Origin: Henriciella litoralis
Lineage (GTDB): Bacteria; Pseudomonadota; Alphaproteobacteria; Caulobacterales; Hyphomonadaceae
NCBI RefSeq assembly: GCF_002088935.1
Contig: NZ_NCSS01000006.1
Span: forward strand, 496,001-560,000
DNA length: 64,000 nucleotides
Direction of reading: 5' to 3'
Shown here: positions 26,651-36,883 of the stretch, one piece after another
Position numbering within the stretch: the stretch's first letter is position 1
Layout: each line of letters starts with the position of its first letter
Translations under genes and position numbers: made by a program
Notes under the pieces: model-generated
Database searches by the model: none
Told to the model about the DNA's origin: nothing
What the model saw: only the letters and a program-made list of their open reading frames with translations

Positions 26651-27901
26651 GTGAAAACAGTTGGCATTATCGGGGGAGGACCTGCTGGCCTGAGCATCGC
26701 ACGGATGCTCACCGAGCTTGGCGAATTCAAGCCGACCGTATTTGAAGCCCTCGGCCAGGTCGGCGGCAAATCCTTTACCTTTCAGCATGGCAGCAACGTC
26801 GTCGAAATGGGCACGTGCTACGCAACCTTCTCGCATGCGATCACAAACAAGTGGATGCGTGAGCTGGAAATGAAAATGTCGCCCCTCGGCGAACAACGCT
26901 TTGACGATGATGATTTCATGAAGTTCGTCAAATCCGGTGACGGCCCCGCTCTCCCCGTTCAGGTCGCTCGATACTGGAAAGACAAGCTACGGCTCGAGCG
27001 TGAACTGGAAAAGCCGGTGCCCACCCAGTCAGCCCTGGACGATGCGGCCCTGCCCGCCCAGGAATGGCTCGCCAGACGTAAACTGGGCAAGATCCAGAAC
27101 TTCATGCTCCGGTCGACCACGAACATTGCCTATGGCTTCATCGACGAAGTCCCTGCTGTGCAGGCGCTTCGCTGGAACGATATGAAGCTCATCTTCTCGG
27201 GCCTTCTAAAGCAGCTCAAAATGCCCGTTGCCGGTTGGGCCGAATTCTGGCGCCTCATCGCGTCTGATCTCGATGTCCGCTTGAACAGTCCTGTCACCGG
27301 CGTTGACCGCAGCGGCGAAAAAGTTGTGATCACAACTGGCGCCGATAGCGAGCATGAGTTTGACTTCATTGTCTGCGCGATCCCGGTTGATGACTTTATC
27401 GGGCTCACAAAACCGACAGATCTTGAGCAGCATATCGCAGACTCAGTCGAATGGAATGGATACACGACCACCCTCTTTGCGGCCGAGAACTGGTTTGACG
27501 ACGTCCATGTTGTGGCATTTCGGGATTCGGTCATGCCGGGCGCAGAACTGGGACAACTTCTCTCGGCGCGCCGCGAGGGTTCCGAACCAGAACTCGGCGG
27601 CGATCTTTATCTCGCAGGTCAGCTGACGGGCAATTATAGCGGGCCAGAACTGGCCGAGCTGCTGCGCGCCGATGTCAAGAAGTACGGCGGCAATGTCACA
27701 AACGTTATCCTTCAAAAACTATGGAAGTACTTCGCTCAATATGATTCAGACGCGATACGCGGCGGACTGCTGAGCGATCTGAAGAAAATACAGGGCCAGA
27801 ACCGCACATGGTATACGGGTGCCATCTTCTCGCACGAAGCGGTCTCCCACATTGTGACATTCAATTCTGGCCTTGCCCGGCAAATCCAGAAAAACGTGTG
27901 A
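26651..27901 (+). CDS. FAD-dependent amine-oxidase-like oxidoreductase
   Basis: A 416-residue flavoprotein. The N-terminal dinucleotide-binding motif GIIGGGPAGLS (residues 5-15) and the following VFEALGQVGGKSF are typical of the flavin amine oxidase / phytoene desaturase group. The C-terminal part has GDLYLAGQLTG and a TYTGAIFSHEAVSH-like end segment. The substrate is not evident. The start is GTG at 26651, preceded by GGGGAAGGA. The thioesterase gene follows 21 bases later on the same strand, suggesting a lipid or fatty-acid related job, which is inference. Confidence 0.8.
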   Translation: MKTVGIIGGGPAGLSIARMLTELGEFKPTVFEALGQVGGKSFTFQHGSNVVEMGTCYATFSHAITNKWMRELEMKMSPLGEQRFDDDDFMKFVKSGDGPALPVQVARYWKDKLRLERELEKPVPTQSALDDAALPAQEWLARRKLGKIQNFMLRSTTNIAYGFIDEVPAVQALRWNDMKLIFSGLLKQLKMPVAGWAEFWRLIASDLDVRLNSPVTGVDRSGEKVVITTGADSEHEFDFIVCAIPVDDFIGLTKPTDLEQHIADSVEWNGYTTTLFAAENWFDDVHVVAFRDSVMPGAELGQLLSARREGSEPELGGDLYLAGQLTGNYSGPELAELLRADVKKYGGNVTNVILQKLWKYFAQYDSDAIRGGLLSDLKKIQGQNRTWYTGAIFSHEAVSHIVTFNSGLARQIQKNV

Positions 27902-27922
27902 TCTGCGTATCGTGACCCGCCT

Positions 27923-28462
27923 GTGAACCTGTTTTTCCGTCTCCTCATGGTCTTTATACGGGCCAGTCTGTCCAAGCAGCGTGTCAGCGTCTTCGCCACA
28001 ACGCGCATCCGGTCACGGGTCATGATTACCGATCAGGACATGTTCGCCCATATGACGAACAGCCGGTATTTCTCGTTTAGTGATCTCGGCGTCATCAACT
28101 ACATCGTACGAACTGGCGCCTGGCCAAAACTCAGGAAAAAAGGCTGGTTTCCAGTGGTTTGCGCCGAAAGCGTGGTGTTCACTAAAATGCTGCGCTCGCC
28201 TCAGGGTTTTGAAGTCCAAACCCGCCTCGCCGGATGGGATGACACCTATATCTGCCTCAGGCATGACTTCATTCGGGACGAGCAGACAACCGCAACCGTG
28301 CGCATCGTGGCCCGTTTCGCCAGCCGCAAGCGCCAGAAAGTCGTCATGTCTGACGTCACCAGCCTGCTCGACATCGATGCAGCTTCACCGCCGCTCGGCC
28401 GGGACTTTCTGGACATGATTGAAAACATCGAGGCTGCGCGTTCTGTCCGCGAACCTGTCTGA
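27923..28462 (+). CDS. Hotdog-fold acyl-CoA thioesterase, THEM6-like
   Basis: A 179-residue protein of the 4HBT hotdog superfamily. A hydrophobic N-terminal helix (about 1-18) precedes the RVSVFATTRIRSRVMITDQD region and the hotdog helix with HMTNSRYFSFSDLG, which is the THEM6-like signature (usually DLDxxxHMNNxRY). The likely role is hydrolysis of an acyl thioester or transport-linked acyl recognition at the membrane. The GTG at 27923 keeps the family-typical N-terminal helix, so I preferred it to the ATG at 27947. tRNA-Val follows on the other strand. Confidence 0.78.
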   Translation: MNLFFRLLMVFIRASLSKQRVSVFATTRIRSRVMITDQDMFAHMTNSRYFSFSDLGVINYIVRTGAWPKLRKKGWFPVVCAESVVFTKMLRSPQGFEVQTRLAGWDDTYICLRHDFIRDEQTTATVRIVARFASRKRQKVVMSDVTSLLDIDAASPPLGRDFLDMIENIEAARSVREPV

Positions 28463-28500
28463 CTTGGGCAGATCTCCCAAAGTCCAAGACATGTAAGGAA

Positions 28501-28576
28501 TGGTGGGCGGTAACGGGCTCGAACCGCTGACCCTCTCGGTGTAAACGAGATGCTCTACCAACTGAGCTAACCGCCC
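28501..28576 (-). tRNA. tRNA-Val (anticodon UAC)
   Basis: A 76-base cloverleaf: acceptor stem GGGCGGT pairing with the 3' ACCGCCC, D arm with AGCTCAGTTGGTAGAGC, anticodon stem TCTCG/CGAGA around loop TTTACAC (anticodon UAC), T arm with GGTTCGAACCC, and an encoded CCA end. It lies between the thioesterase gene and lon and is not flanked by any integrase. Confidence 0.97.
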
Positions 28577-28675
28577 TCTTCCAACGCCTTTTGCGCAAGT
28601 CTGGCGCGAAATGCAAGACGGCCCCTGCGAAACACACAGGGGCCGTCCAATTATTCTACAGTTAGACCGCTTCGC

Positions 28676-31084
28676 CTAGTGGCGGATCGTCTCGCCGGCG
28701 TCCGGATCGGTGGACTTGCCAGCAAGCGTGGCCTGCAAGGCAGCCTCTTCCTTCTCTGACCACTCAATCGGTGTCAGCGGCCGTGTCAGGGCGCGGGCAA
28801 GCACCTCGTTGACGTCAGACACTGGCACGATGGTCAGGCCCTCTTTCACAATGTCCGGGATCTCGGCGAGATCCTTTTCATTCTCCTGAGGAATGAGAAC
28901 CGTCTTGATGCCGCCGCGCAGCGCCGCAAGGAGCTTCTCCTTGAGACCACCGATTGGCAGGACGCGTCCACGCAGGGACACCTCACCCGTCATCGCCACA
29001 TCGCGGCGAACAGGGTTGCCCGTCAGCAGCGAAACGATCGCCGTTGTCATGGCAACACCAGCAGATGGACCATCTTTCGGCGTTGCCCCATCCGGGACGT
29101 GAACGTGAATGTCCGTCGTGTTGAACTGGCTCGGCTTGATACCGACCATGACAGCACGTGAGCGCACGAGTGAGCTCGCCGCCTGAATGGACTCCTTCAT
29201 CACGTCTCGAAGGTTGCCGGTGACTTTCATCACGCCGCGGCCAGGCATCTGCACAGCTTCCACCGTGAGCAGGTCGCCGCCGGTTTCCGTCCAGGCAAGG
29301 CCGGTAACGGCGCCAATTTGGTCTTCCTCGTCCGCGAGGCCGTAACGGAACTTCCGCACGCCTGCGAAGTCAGACAGATTCTCGCTTGAGACTTCGATGG
29401 TGACATCGTCGCTCTGAGCGATCTTCCTCACCGCTTTGCGCGCTAGCTTTGCCAGCTCCCGCTCAAGGCTACGGACACCTGCTTCACGCGTGTAATAGCG
29501 CACCAGATCCTGAATGGCGCTGTCATCGACAACCCACTCACTGTCGGCCAGGCCGTGATCCTTGCGGATTTTCGGCAGGAGGTGACGCTTGGCGATCTCC
29601 AGCTTCTCTTCCTCGGTATAGCCAGCAATCCGGATCACTTCCATACGGTCGAGAAGCGGCTGTGGCATGTTCAGCGAGTTGGCGGTCGTGACGAACATTA
29701 CGTCCGAAAGGTCGTAGTCGACTTCCAGATAATGGTCGTTGAACGTCGAGTTCTGCGCAGGGTCCAGCACTTCGAGAAGCGCCGAGGCCGGATCGCCGCG
29801 ATGGTCCATACCCATCTTGTCGATCTCGTCCAGCAGGAAGAGCGGATTGCCCGTCTTCGCCTTTTTCAGCGACTGGATAATCCGGCCAGGCATCGACCCG
29901 ATATAGGTCCGACGGTGACCACGGATTTCGCTTTCGTCCCGTACGCCGCCAAGCGACACGCGCACGAACTCACGGCCCGTCGCCTCAGCGATGGATTTAC
30001 CAAGCGACGTCTTACCAACGCCCGGAGGTCCGACGAGGCAAAGGATCGGGCCTTTTAGCTTCTGCGTACGCTTCTGCACGGCGAGATACTCGATGATCCG
30101 TTCCTTGACCTTCTCGAGGCCGTAATGGTCTTCGTCGAGCTGGTTTTCCGCCTTGGTGAGATCGGTCGACAGATCGGTCCGCTCGCCCCATGGCAGGGCG
30201 AGCATCCAGTCGAGATAATTGCGAACAACGGTCGATTCCGCTGACATCGGACTCATCTGACGCAGCTTCTTCATTTCCTGATCGGCCTTGGCGCGGGCTT
30301 CCTCGCTTAGCGGCTTCTCGCGGATTTTCTCTTCCAGTTCAGCAATCTCGTCACGCTCGCCTTCACCGGCATCGCCGAGCTCGCGTTGGATCGCTTTCAT
30401 CTGTTCGTTGAGATAATACTCGCGCTGGGTCTTCTCCATCTGACGCTTGACGCGGTTTTTGATCTTCCGCTCCATCTGCATCATGCCCATCTCGCCTTCC
30501 ATCAGGGCGAACACCTTTTCCAGGCGCTCCCGTGCATTGGAAAGCTCAAGCAGTTCCTGCTTGTCGGCGAGTTTGACCTGCAGCTGGGACGCCACAGCAT
30601 CTGCGAGTTTCCCCGCATCGGTGATCTGCGAGACCGTGCCAACCGATTCCGGTGGAATCTTGCGGTTCAGCTTCGCATAGTTCTCGAACTGGTCGATCAC
30701 AGCGCGCGCCAGCGCCTGCACTTCGCCGGTATCGCCGGACTCAGGTTCAAGCAGCTCTACATCGGCATCGAAATAGGTGTCACGATCATTGAACGCGGTG
30801 ATCCGCGCCCGGGCAGAGCCTTCGACCAACACTTTGACCGTGCCGTCCGGCAGCTTCAGCAGCTGCAGGATTGTCGCGACCGTGCCGAGCGAATGTACGT
30901 CTTCGGCGGTCGGCTCATCTGTTGATGGGTCCTTCTGGGCAACGAGCATGATCTCGTTTTCGCCCTCATCGACCATCTCAAGTGCGCGTACGGACTTGTC
31001 ACGGCCAACAAAGAGCGGGGCCACCATGTCTGGAAAGACCACGATATCCCTCAAAGGAAGGACTGGGAGGGTTTTCTTGGGCAT
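28676..31084 (-). CDS. lon: ATP-dependent protease Lon
   Basis: Cytoplasmic AAA+ serine protease that removes misfolded and regulatory proteins; in Caulobacter it degrades DnaA, CcrM and SciP. The 802-residue protein has the N-terminal LON substrate domain (LPVLPLRDIVVFP), a coiled-coil middle, Walker A GPPGVGKTS, Walker B LFLLDEIDK, and the protease domain with the catalytic Ser in PKDGPSAGVAM and the Lys in GGLKEKLL. The ATG at 31084 has GAGGAGG before it; the longer frame adds 13 residues absent from the family. A sigma-32-like promoter lies 84 bases upstream. It follows clpX on the same strand. Confidence 0.98.
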   Translation of the reverse strand: MPKKTLPVLPLRDIVVFPDMVAPLFVGRDKSVRALEMVDEGENEIMLVAQKDPSTDEPTAEDVHSLGTVATILQLLKLPDGTVKVLVEGSARARITAFNDRDTYFDADVELLEPESGDTGEVQALARAVIDQFENYAKLNRKIPPESVGTVSQITDAGKLADAVASQLQVKLADKQELLELSNARERLEKVFALMEGEMGMMQMERKIKNRVKRQMEKTQREYYLNEQMKAIQRELGDAGEGERDEIAELEEKIREKPLSEEARAKADQEMKKLRQMSPMSAESTVVRNYLDWMLALPWGERTDLSTDLTKAENQLDEDHYGLEKVKERIIEYLAVQKRTQKLKGPILCLVGPPGVGKTSLGKSIAEATGREFVRVSLGGVRDESEIRGHRRTYIGSMPGRIIQSLKKAKTGNPLFLLDEIDKMGMDHRGDPASALLEVLDPAQNSTFNDHYLEVDYDLSDVMFVTTANSLNMPQPLLDRMEVIRIAGYTEEEKLEIAKRHLLPKIRKDHGLADSEWVVDDSAIQDLVRYYTREAGVRSLERELAKLARKAVRKIAQSDDVTIEVSSENLSDFAGVRKFRYGLADEEDQIGAVTGLAWTETGGDLLTVEAVQMPGRGVMKVTGNLRDVMKESIQAASSLVRSRAVMVGIKPSQFNTTDIHVHVPDGATPKDGPSAGVAMTTAIVSLLTGNPVRRDVAMTGEVSLRGRVLPIGGLKEKLLAALRGGIKTVLIPQENEKDLAEIPDIVKEGLTIVPVSDVNEVLARALTRPLTPIEWSEKEEAALQATLAGKSTDPDAGETIRH

Positions 31085-31167
31085 ATCTGCCTCCTCGTTT
31101 TCTTGGATCCTGCTCAGCAGCAATCCTGCCGGACCTGTCCACGGTGGACGATTCCGGCCTTGGTAGA

Positions 31168-31198
31168 TAGATGTGGAGGTAAATTCGGTCTGTTCAAG
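31168..31198 (-). promoter_or_regulatory. Putative heat-shock (sigma-32) promoter of lon
   Basis: On the minus strand, CTTGAA (complement of 31193-31198) is followed after 16 bases by CCACATCTA (complement of 31168-31176). The sigma-32 consensus is CTTGAA, 13-17 bases, CCCCATNTA, so the only mismatch in these two elements is one base of the -10. The -35 element lies in the loop of the hairpin downstream of clpX. Confidence 0.55.
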
Positions 31199-31216
31199 CT
31201 GTGTTAAACAGACCGA
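31185..31216 (-). terminator. Hairpin downstream of clpX
   Basis: Ten-base-pair perfect stem TCGGTCTGTT / AACAGACCGA (31185-31194 and 31207-31216) with a 12-base loop, 12 bases after the clpX stop. The following minus-strand bases (ATTTACC) make only a weak U tract, so this may attenuate rather than fully stop transcription into lon. Confidence 0.5.
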
Positions 31217-31228
31217 TTTGCACAGTTT

Positions 31229-32494
31229 TTAGGATGCTTCGCTCGGCTTTGTGGCCTTCGCATGAACATGCAGCGGCGCCGCATGCCCTTCAACCACTTC
31301 CCCGTTCACGACGATCTCATCGACGCCGCGCAGGTTTGGAAGTTCGAACATCGTGTCGAGCAGGATGCCCTCCATGATCGACCGCAGACCACGAGCCCCC
31401 GTCTTGCGGCCGATGGCCTTGCGGGCAACACCGATAAGCGCTTCTTCGGTGAAGGTCAGCTTGACGTCTTCCATGTCGAACAGGCGCTGATACTGCTTCA
31501 GGAGCGCGTTTTTCGGCTCCGTCAGGATCTGGATAAGCGCCGCCTCATCGAGGTCTTCCAGCGTCGCGATAACCGGCAGACGCCCGATGAATTCGGGGAT
31601 CAGGCCGTAACGCTGAAGGTCTTCCGGCTCGGTGTCGCGAAGCACTTCACCAACGCCGCGCGCATCCGGGTCCTTCACATCGGCACCAAAGCCAATGCGG
31701 GTGCCCTCACCACGCGAGGAAATGATCTTGTCGAGGCCGGCAAATGCGCCGCCGACGATGAACAGGATGTTCGTCGTGTCGACCTGCAGGAATTCCTGCT
31801 GCGGATGCTTGCGCCCACCTTGCGGCGGCACGGAGGCAACGGTGCCTTCCATGATCTTCAGCAAGGCTTGCTGAACGCCCTCGCCCGAAACGTCCCGCGT
31901 AATCGAAGGATTATCGGACTTGCGGGAAATCTTGTCGATCTCATCGATATAGACGATGCCGCGCTGGGCCCGCTCGACATTATAGTCGGCAGATTGAAGC
32001 AGCTTCAGCACGATGTTCTCGACATCCTCACCGACATAGCCGGCTTCGGTCAGCGTGGTGGCATCGGCCATCGTGAACGGCACATCGAGAATGCGCGCCA
32101 GGGTCTGGGCCAGCAGCGTCTTGCCGCAACCGGTCGGTCCAACCAACAGAATGTTGGACTTGGCCAGCTCAACACCATCGGACGTCGAGGCGTGAGACAG
32201 ACGCTTATAGTGGTTATGGACGGCGACTGCGAGAATGCGCTTTGCGTAAGGCTGACCGATCACATAATCGTCGAGCACATCGCAGATTTCACGGGGGCTA
32301 GGAACGCCCTCTTTCGTCTTGAAACCGGCCGCTTTGCTCTCTTCACGGATGATATCCATGCAGAGCTCAACGCATTCATCGCAGATGAATACCGTTGGTC
32401 CAGCGATCAGTTTTTTGACTTCGTGCTGGCTCTTTCCGCAGAAAGAGCAATAGAGCGTATTCTTCGAATCGCCGGAGCCGTTTTGCTTTGTCAT
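31229..32494 (-). CDS. clpX: ClpXP protease ATPase subunit ClpX
   Basis: AAA+ unfoldase that feeds substrates to ClpP; in Caulobacterales it drives cell-cycle proteolysis of CtrA. The 421-residue protein has the N-terminal zinc-binding domain with Cys16, Cys19, Cys38 and Cys41, Walker [11 protein letters not shown], Walker [10 protein letters not shown], the [13 protein letters not shown] region with the sensor, and the IGF-type ClpP-binding loop region (TRIGFGAD). I took the ATG at 32494 where the zinc domain begins; upstream codons in frame are not conserved in the family. clpP lies 116 bases upstream. Confidence 0.98.
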   Translation of the reverse strand: MTKQNGSGDSKNTLYCSFCGKSQHEVKKLIAGPTVFICDECVELCMDIIREESKAAGFKTKEGVPSPREICDVLDDYVIGQPYAKRILAVAVHNHYKRLSHASTSDGVELAKSNILLVGPTGCGKTLLAQTLARILDVPFTMADATTLTEAGYVGEDVENIVLKLLQSADYNVERAQRGIVYIDEIDKISRKSDNPSITRDVSGEGVQQALLKIMEGTVASVPPQGGRKHPQQEFLQVDTTNILFIVGGAFAGLDKIISSRGEGTRIGFGADVKDPDARGVGEVLRDTEPEDLQRYGLIPEFIGRLPVIATLEDLDEAALIQILTEPKNALLKQYQRLFDMEDVKLTFTEEALIGVARKAIGRKTGARGLRSIMEGILLDTMFELPNLRGVDEIVVNGEVVEGHAAPLHVHAKATKPSEAS

Positions 32495-32610
32495 GGCTAC
32501 CTCATGCTTGCGATCAATTAATGCACGATTTATGCCGCGCAAAAATGTCGCTTCTCCCCAATCATATTTTCAACTGAGCGGCACGCAAGACACGTTGCGC
32601 ACCCGACAGC

Positions 32611-33234
32611 TTATTCTTCGTCTTCGCCTTTGCGGCGCGCAAAAACCTGATCGATCAGGCCAAAATCGCGCGCCTCTTCGGCGGTCATGAACGTGTCGCG
32701 GTCGAGCTTGCGCTCAATCGCGTCATATTCCTGACCGGTGTGCTTAACATAGATATTATTGAGACGGCGTTTAAGATCGAGAATTTCTTCAGCGTGCCGT
32801 TCAATGTCTGTTGCAACGCCTCTGAAGCCACCTGAAGGCTGGTGGACCATAACGCGGGCGTTCGGCAACGCAATGCGCATGCCCTTCTCGCCAGCGGCCA
32901 GCAACAGCGATCCCATGCTTGCCGCCTGACCGATACACACGGTCGAGATCGGACAGCGGATATATTGCATCGTGTCATAGATCGCGAGGCCGGACGAGAC
33001 ATACCCGCCAGGGCTGTTGATGTAGATCGAAATCTCTTTTTTCGGGCTTTCGGACTCAAGGAAGAGCAGCTGCGACGTGATCAGCGCGGCCATCCCGTCA
33101 TCGATACCGCCCGTCACAAAGATGATGCGCTCTTTCAGCAAACGCGAGAAAATGTCGAACGCGCGTTCGCCGCGGCTCGTCTGTTCGACAACCATCGGGA
33201 CTAGATTGAGAGCGGTACGGTAAGGGTCGGTCAT
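32611..33234 (-). CDS. clpP: ATP-dependent Clp protease proteolytic subunit ClpP
   Basis: Serine peptidase forming the 14-mer chamber of ClpXP and ClpAP. The 207-residue protein has catalytic Ser106 (GQAASMGS), His131 (MVHQPSGG) and an Asp near residue 180, and the strand YINSPGG. The ATG at 33234 begins [18 protein letters not shown], the family N-terminus; 33 upstream in-frame codons are discarded. No separate promoter motif could be identified with confidence in the 187 bases upstream. Confidence 0.98.
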   Translation of the reverse strand: MTDPYRTALNLVPMVVEQTSRGERAFDIFSRLLKERIIFVTGGIDDGMAALITSQLLFLESESPKKEISIYINSPGGYVSSGLAIYDTMQYIRCPISTVCIGQAASMGSLLLAAGEKGMRIALPNARVMVHQPSGGFRGVATDIERHAEEILDLKRRLNNIYVKHTGQEYDAIERKLDRDTFMTAEEARDFGLIDQVFARRKGEDEE

Positions 33235-33370
33235 GAAAAGCGTTCCAGCCTGCTTAATTATATCGTCTGAACTGGGACCGTGGTCGCAGAGACTTCCATA
33301 TTTGTCTACACCGCGTTGCACGCAAGGGCGCAACCGCTTTGTAAACGGTGGATAACCCAGTTCAAATGAA

Positions 33371-33398
33371 AGCGCCGGGGCAGAATGGCCCCGGCGCT
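33371..33398 (-). terminator. Terminator after glnA
   Basis: Perfect 11-base-pair GC-rich stem AGCGCCGGGGC / GCCCCGGCGCT with a six-base loop, 24 bases after the glnA stop. On the minus strand it is followed by TTCATTTG, a short U-rich tail. It separates glnA from clpP. Confidence 0.75.
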
Positions 33399-33421
33399 CG
33401 CATTAGCATCGTCTGGTAAAA

Positions 33422-34825
33422 TCAGACTTTATAGTACATGTCGAATTCGACCGGGTGCGGATGAAGCTGCAGACGCATCACTTCTTCCATCTTCAGATCG
33501 ATATAGGCGTCGATCTGATCGTCGTCGAAGACGTTGCCCTTTTTCAGGAAGTCACGGTCACCATCGAGTGCCTCGAGCGCTTCACGCAGCGAGCCACAGA
33601 CTTGTGGAATGGATTTCGCTTCTTCTGGCGGCAGGTCGTAAAGGTCCTTGTCCATGGCGTCGCCTGGATGGATCTTGTTTTCGATGCCGTCGAGGCCAGC
33701 CATAAGCAGGGCCGCAAAGGCAAGATATGGGTTCGCCGTTGGGTCCGGGAAGCGGGTCTCGATGCGCTTGGCCTTCGGGTTGGAGCCGAAAGGAATACGG
33801 ATCGAGGCAGACCGGTTGCGGGCCGAATAGGCCAGCATGACAGGTGCTTCATAGCCTGGCACCAGACGCTTGTAGGAGTTGGTCGACGCGTTGGTGATCG
33901 CGTTCAGCGCCTTGGCGTGCTTGATGATGCCGCCAATGTAGAACAGGCAAGACTCTGAGAGGCCGGCATAGTTATCACCGGCGAAGAGTGGCTTGTTGCC
34001 GTCCCAGATCGACTGGTGAACGTGCATACCCGAGCCATTGTCGGCAAACATCGGCTTCGGCATAAAGGTCGCCGTCTTGCCGTACTGTGCTGCCACATTG
34101 TGGATCACGTACTTATAGAGCTGCAGATTGTCAGCCATCTTGGTCAGCGTGCCGAATTTCAGGCCTAGCTCATGCTGGGCAGGCGCGACCTCGTGGTGAT
34201 GTTTTTCCGGCTCCATTCCAAGTTCGCCCATCACCGCCAGCATTTCCGAACGCATATCCTGCTCGGAATCGATTGGCGGAACAGGGAAGTAACCGCCCTT
34301 GGCATGCGGGCGGTGGCCCATATTGCCGGTCGGGTATTCGCGGTCCGTGTTGGACGGAAGCTCGGTCGAGTCGAATGAATAGCCGGTTTTGTGCGGATCG
34401 GTTGACCAGCGAACGTCGTCGAAAACGAAGAACTCGGCCTCAGGGCCGAAATAGGCGGTCGTGCCGACGCCAGACTGCTTCAGATAGGCTTCGGCCTTCT
34501 TCGCGGTCGTCCGCGGATCGCGGCCATAGGCTTCGTTGGTGATCGGGTCGAGAATGTCACAGATCACAGCCATCGTGGTCTGCTGGAAGAACGGGTCGAT
34601 GATCGCCGTGCTTGTATCCGGCATGAGCAGCATGTCGGACTCGTTGATCGTTTTCCAGCCAGCCACGGACGACCCGTCAAACATCTGGCCTTCACTGAAG
34701 AAGTCTTCTTCAATCATGCCCTTGTCGAACGTGACGTGCTGCATCTTGCCGCGTGGATCGGTGAAACGGAGATCGACGAACTCGACATCCTTTTCTTTCA
34801 TCATTTTCTGTAGATTATCGGCCAT
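33422..34825 (-). CDS. glnA: Glutamine synthetase type I
   Basis: Dodecameric enzyme that makes glutamine from glutamate, ammonia and ATP, the main route of ammonium assimilation. The 467-residue protein shows the beta-Grasp start ([14 protein letters not shown]), the metal and ammonia sites ([23 protein letters not shown]), [10 protein letters not shown], and the adenylylation loop with Tyr in [11 protein letters not shown] near residue 395, so activity is probably controlled by GlnE. It sits 53 bases downstream of glnB, the normal alphaproteobacterial glnBA order. Confidence 0.98.
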   Translation of the reverse strand: MADNLQKMMKEKDVEFVDLRFTDPRGKMQHVTFDKGMIEEDFFSEGQMFDGSSVAGWKTINESDMLLMPDTSTAIIDPFFQQTTMAVICDILDPITNEAYGRDPRTTAKKAEAYLKQSGVGTTAYFGPEAEFFVFDDVRWSTDPHKTGYSFDSTELPSNTDREYPTGNMGHRPHAKGGYFPVPPIDSEQDMRSEMLAVMGELGMEPEKHHHEVAPAQHELGLKFGTLTKMADNLQLYKYVIHNVAAQYGKTATFMPKPMFADNGSGMHVHQSIWDGNKPLFAGDNYAGLSESCLFYIGGIIKHAKALNAITNASTNSYKRLVPGYEAPVMLAYSARNRSASIRIPFGSNPKAKRIETRFPDPTANPYLAFAALLMAGLDGIENKIHPGDAMDKDLYDLPPEEAKSIPQVCGSLREALEALDGDRDFLKKGNVFDDDQIDAYIDLKMEEVMRLQLHPHPVEFDMYYKV

Positions 34826-34878
34826 TAAGCCCTCCTGTTAGAATTCAAGTTCGTCGGCCGAACCAGATCAAAGCGCCT

Positions 34879-35256
<378 letters not shown>

Positions 35257-35376
35257 CTAGCAGGCATGCGCCGCACGTGAATAACAGGCTACTACAATTC
35301 ATGCTTTGTAAAATCGACTGCCTGCTTTTTTGGCGGCGCTGCCACCAAATTGAGCATTTGCGACCGCCCGCAAAAC

Positions 35377-35390
35377 TGACGCATGCGTCA
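35377..35390. promoter_or_regulatory. Perfect 14-base palindrome between glnB and coq4
   Basis: TGACGCATGCGTCA is a complete dyad located 160 bases before the glnB start and 66 bases before the coq4 start. Its length and position suggest a protein-binding operator for one or both genes. It does not match the NtrC consensus, and I cannot name a regulator. Confidence 0.4.
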
Positions 35391-35455
35391 TTGTTCTGAC
35401 GACTGGGCGTCGCTATGTTAGAAGCCAGACCGTCGTTCCCCCGGAGCTAAACCAC

Positions 35456-36232
35456 ATGATGAGCACGCCAAACCTCTACATCCATCCGAATCGCGAAACG
35501 CCCAAATTTCGCCCGCTGACAGCTTGGCGCCACATGCAGAAACTTATCGCGGACAAGGAAGATACCGATCAGGTCTTTCAGATTATCGAGGCGTTGAACG
35601 GCAAAGCCGCTCTCAGGGATCTGGAACGGTTCGCATCGACCGAAAGGGGCCAGGCTGAGCTTATAAAACGCACCTTCCTGCCGCCGATCCTCGATGATCA
35701 CGCTCCCCTTCACGCGCTCCCCAGAGGCAGCGTCGGAAAAACCTATGTCGAGTTCATGGAACGCGAAGGCCTCACAGCCCAGGGCCTTGTTGAAGAAAGC
35801 CTCAAGCGCGATTCCGAATGGCGCAATATCGACGATGACCTGCTCTGGTATGTGAACCGTCTGCGCGACGTCCACGACATGTTTCATATCCTCAGCGGTT
35901 ATGGCCGCGACGCGCTTGGTGAAGCAGCCCTGCTTGGCTTTACCCATAGCCAGCATGGTGGGCGCGGCGTCAGCTTCATTGCCTTCATGGGCGGCCGGGA
36001 AATCGCGAAGACGGCCCCACCAGAAGCCCGCATCAAGGATGTCATCCGCGAGGGACGCCGTCATGGCAAAGCAGCCGGACGCATCGTCGAGCTCGATATC
36101 GAATCGATCCTGCCGCGTCAGCTGTCAGATGTCCGTGCAGAGCTTGGCATCCAGCCTCCGGTTCTTTATCAGAGGGCGCTTGCAATTCTGCAAGAACATG
36201 GCCTTGAGCCAGAAACTTTGATGGCTGCATGA
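35456..36232 (+). CDS. coq4: Coq4-family ubiquinone biosynthesis protein
   Basis: A 258-residue protein with the Coq4 metal motif: VHDMFHILSGYGRDALGE, i.e. HDxxHxxxG followed by a Glu. Coq4 organises the ubiquinone-synthesis complex and has been linked to oxidative decarboxylation of the ring at C1. The N-terminal half is helical and less conserved. Two adjacent ATG codons (35456 and 35459) are both possible. The stop overlaps the next gene's start (ATGA), which suggests an operon with the phosphatase. Confidence 0.88.
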   Translation: MMSTPNLYIHPNRETPKFRPLTAWRHMQKLIADKEDTDQVFQIIEALNGKAALRDLERFASTERGQAELIKRTFLPPILDDHAPLHALPRGSVGKTYVEFMEREGLTAQGLVEESLKRDSEWRNIDDDLLWYVNRLRDVHDMFHILSGYGRDALGEAALLGFTHSQHGGRGVSFIAFMGGREIAKTAPPEARIKDVIREGRRHGKAAGRIVELDIESILPRQLSDVRAELGIQPPVLYQRALAILQEHGLEPETLMAA

Positions 36233-36768
36233 TATATCTCGTTCGTCACGGCGAAGCCTCCGCTGGATGGGGCTCCGCTCCCGACCCCGGCCTATCGACC
36301 CTCGGCAAAAGACAGGCGGAAGTCGTTGCCGATACGCTCAACCAGAAACCGCTCAAACGGGCCTTCGCGAGCCCGATGCAGCGCTGTCAGGAAACGGCAG
36401 CGCCCTTTTCCAGGCTCAGCGGACAGACAATTGAAACTGACCCGCGCGTGACCGAAATCCCGACGCCTGACGGTCTCGATGATCGCGTCGCCTGGCTACA
36501 AGGTTTCATGGCCGGAAAATGGGATGCCGCGCCCGCTGTCGTGTCTGAGTGGCGCGCAGATCTTCTGACCGCAATTGAAGCGATGCCAGAAGACTCGGTC
36601 GTGTTCACGCACTTCATCGCGATCAACACGATTGTCGGCCATCTTGAAGGCAGCGACCTCGTCACGAATTTTCGTCCGGGTCATTGCTCGGTCACCCAGA
36701 TCGAAAAACTTGAGGGTGGCCTCAAACTATTCGAGCTTGGAAGCGAAGCGGCGACAAAAGTTCTCTGA
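36229..36768 (+). CDS. Histidine phosphatase (phosphoglycerate-mutase-like) family protein
   Basis: A 179-residue protein with the phosphohistidine motif LVRHGEAS (His at residue 7) at the N-terminus, a conserved Arg in ASPMQRCQET, and the second catalytic His in VVFTHFIAIN. The short length and lack of the phosphoglycerate mutase insert point to the SixA/CobC-like phosphatase group. The substrate is unknown. Translation probably couples to coq4 through the ATGA overlap. Confidence 0.88.
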   Translation: MIYLVRHGEASAGWGSAPDPGLSTLGKRQAEVVADTLNQKPLKRAFASPMQRCQETAAPFSRLSGQTIETDPRVTEIPTPDGLDDRVAWLQGFMAGKWDAAPAVVSEWRADLLTAIEAMPEDSVVFTHFIAINTIVGHLEGSDLVTNFRPGHCSVTQIEKLEGGLKLFELGSEAATKVL

Positions 36769-36883
36769 TTCTTCAGTTTACCGGCCGCCACGACACTCTG
36801 GCGACACCATTTCGCGGCAGAAAAACACTGTTACGACACCGTGAAATCGCCGGTATTTCACGAAAGAGCTGACGAGCGTTCAT

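Noticed and set aside
31262..32521. Open frame of over 400 codons on the + strand opposite clpX
   Set aside because: It is a shadow of the clpX codons in GC-rich DNA. It has no ribosome site and no recognisable domain, and clpX is certain.
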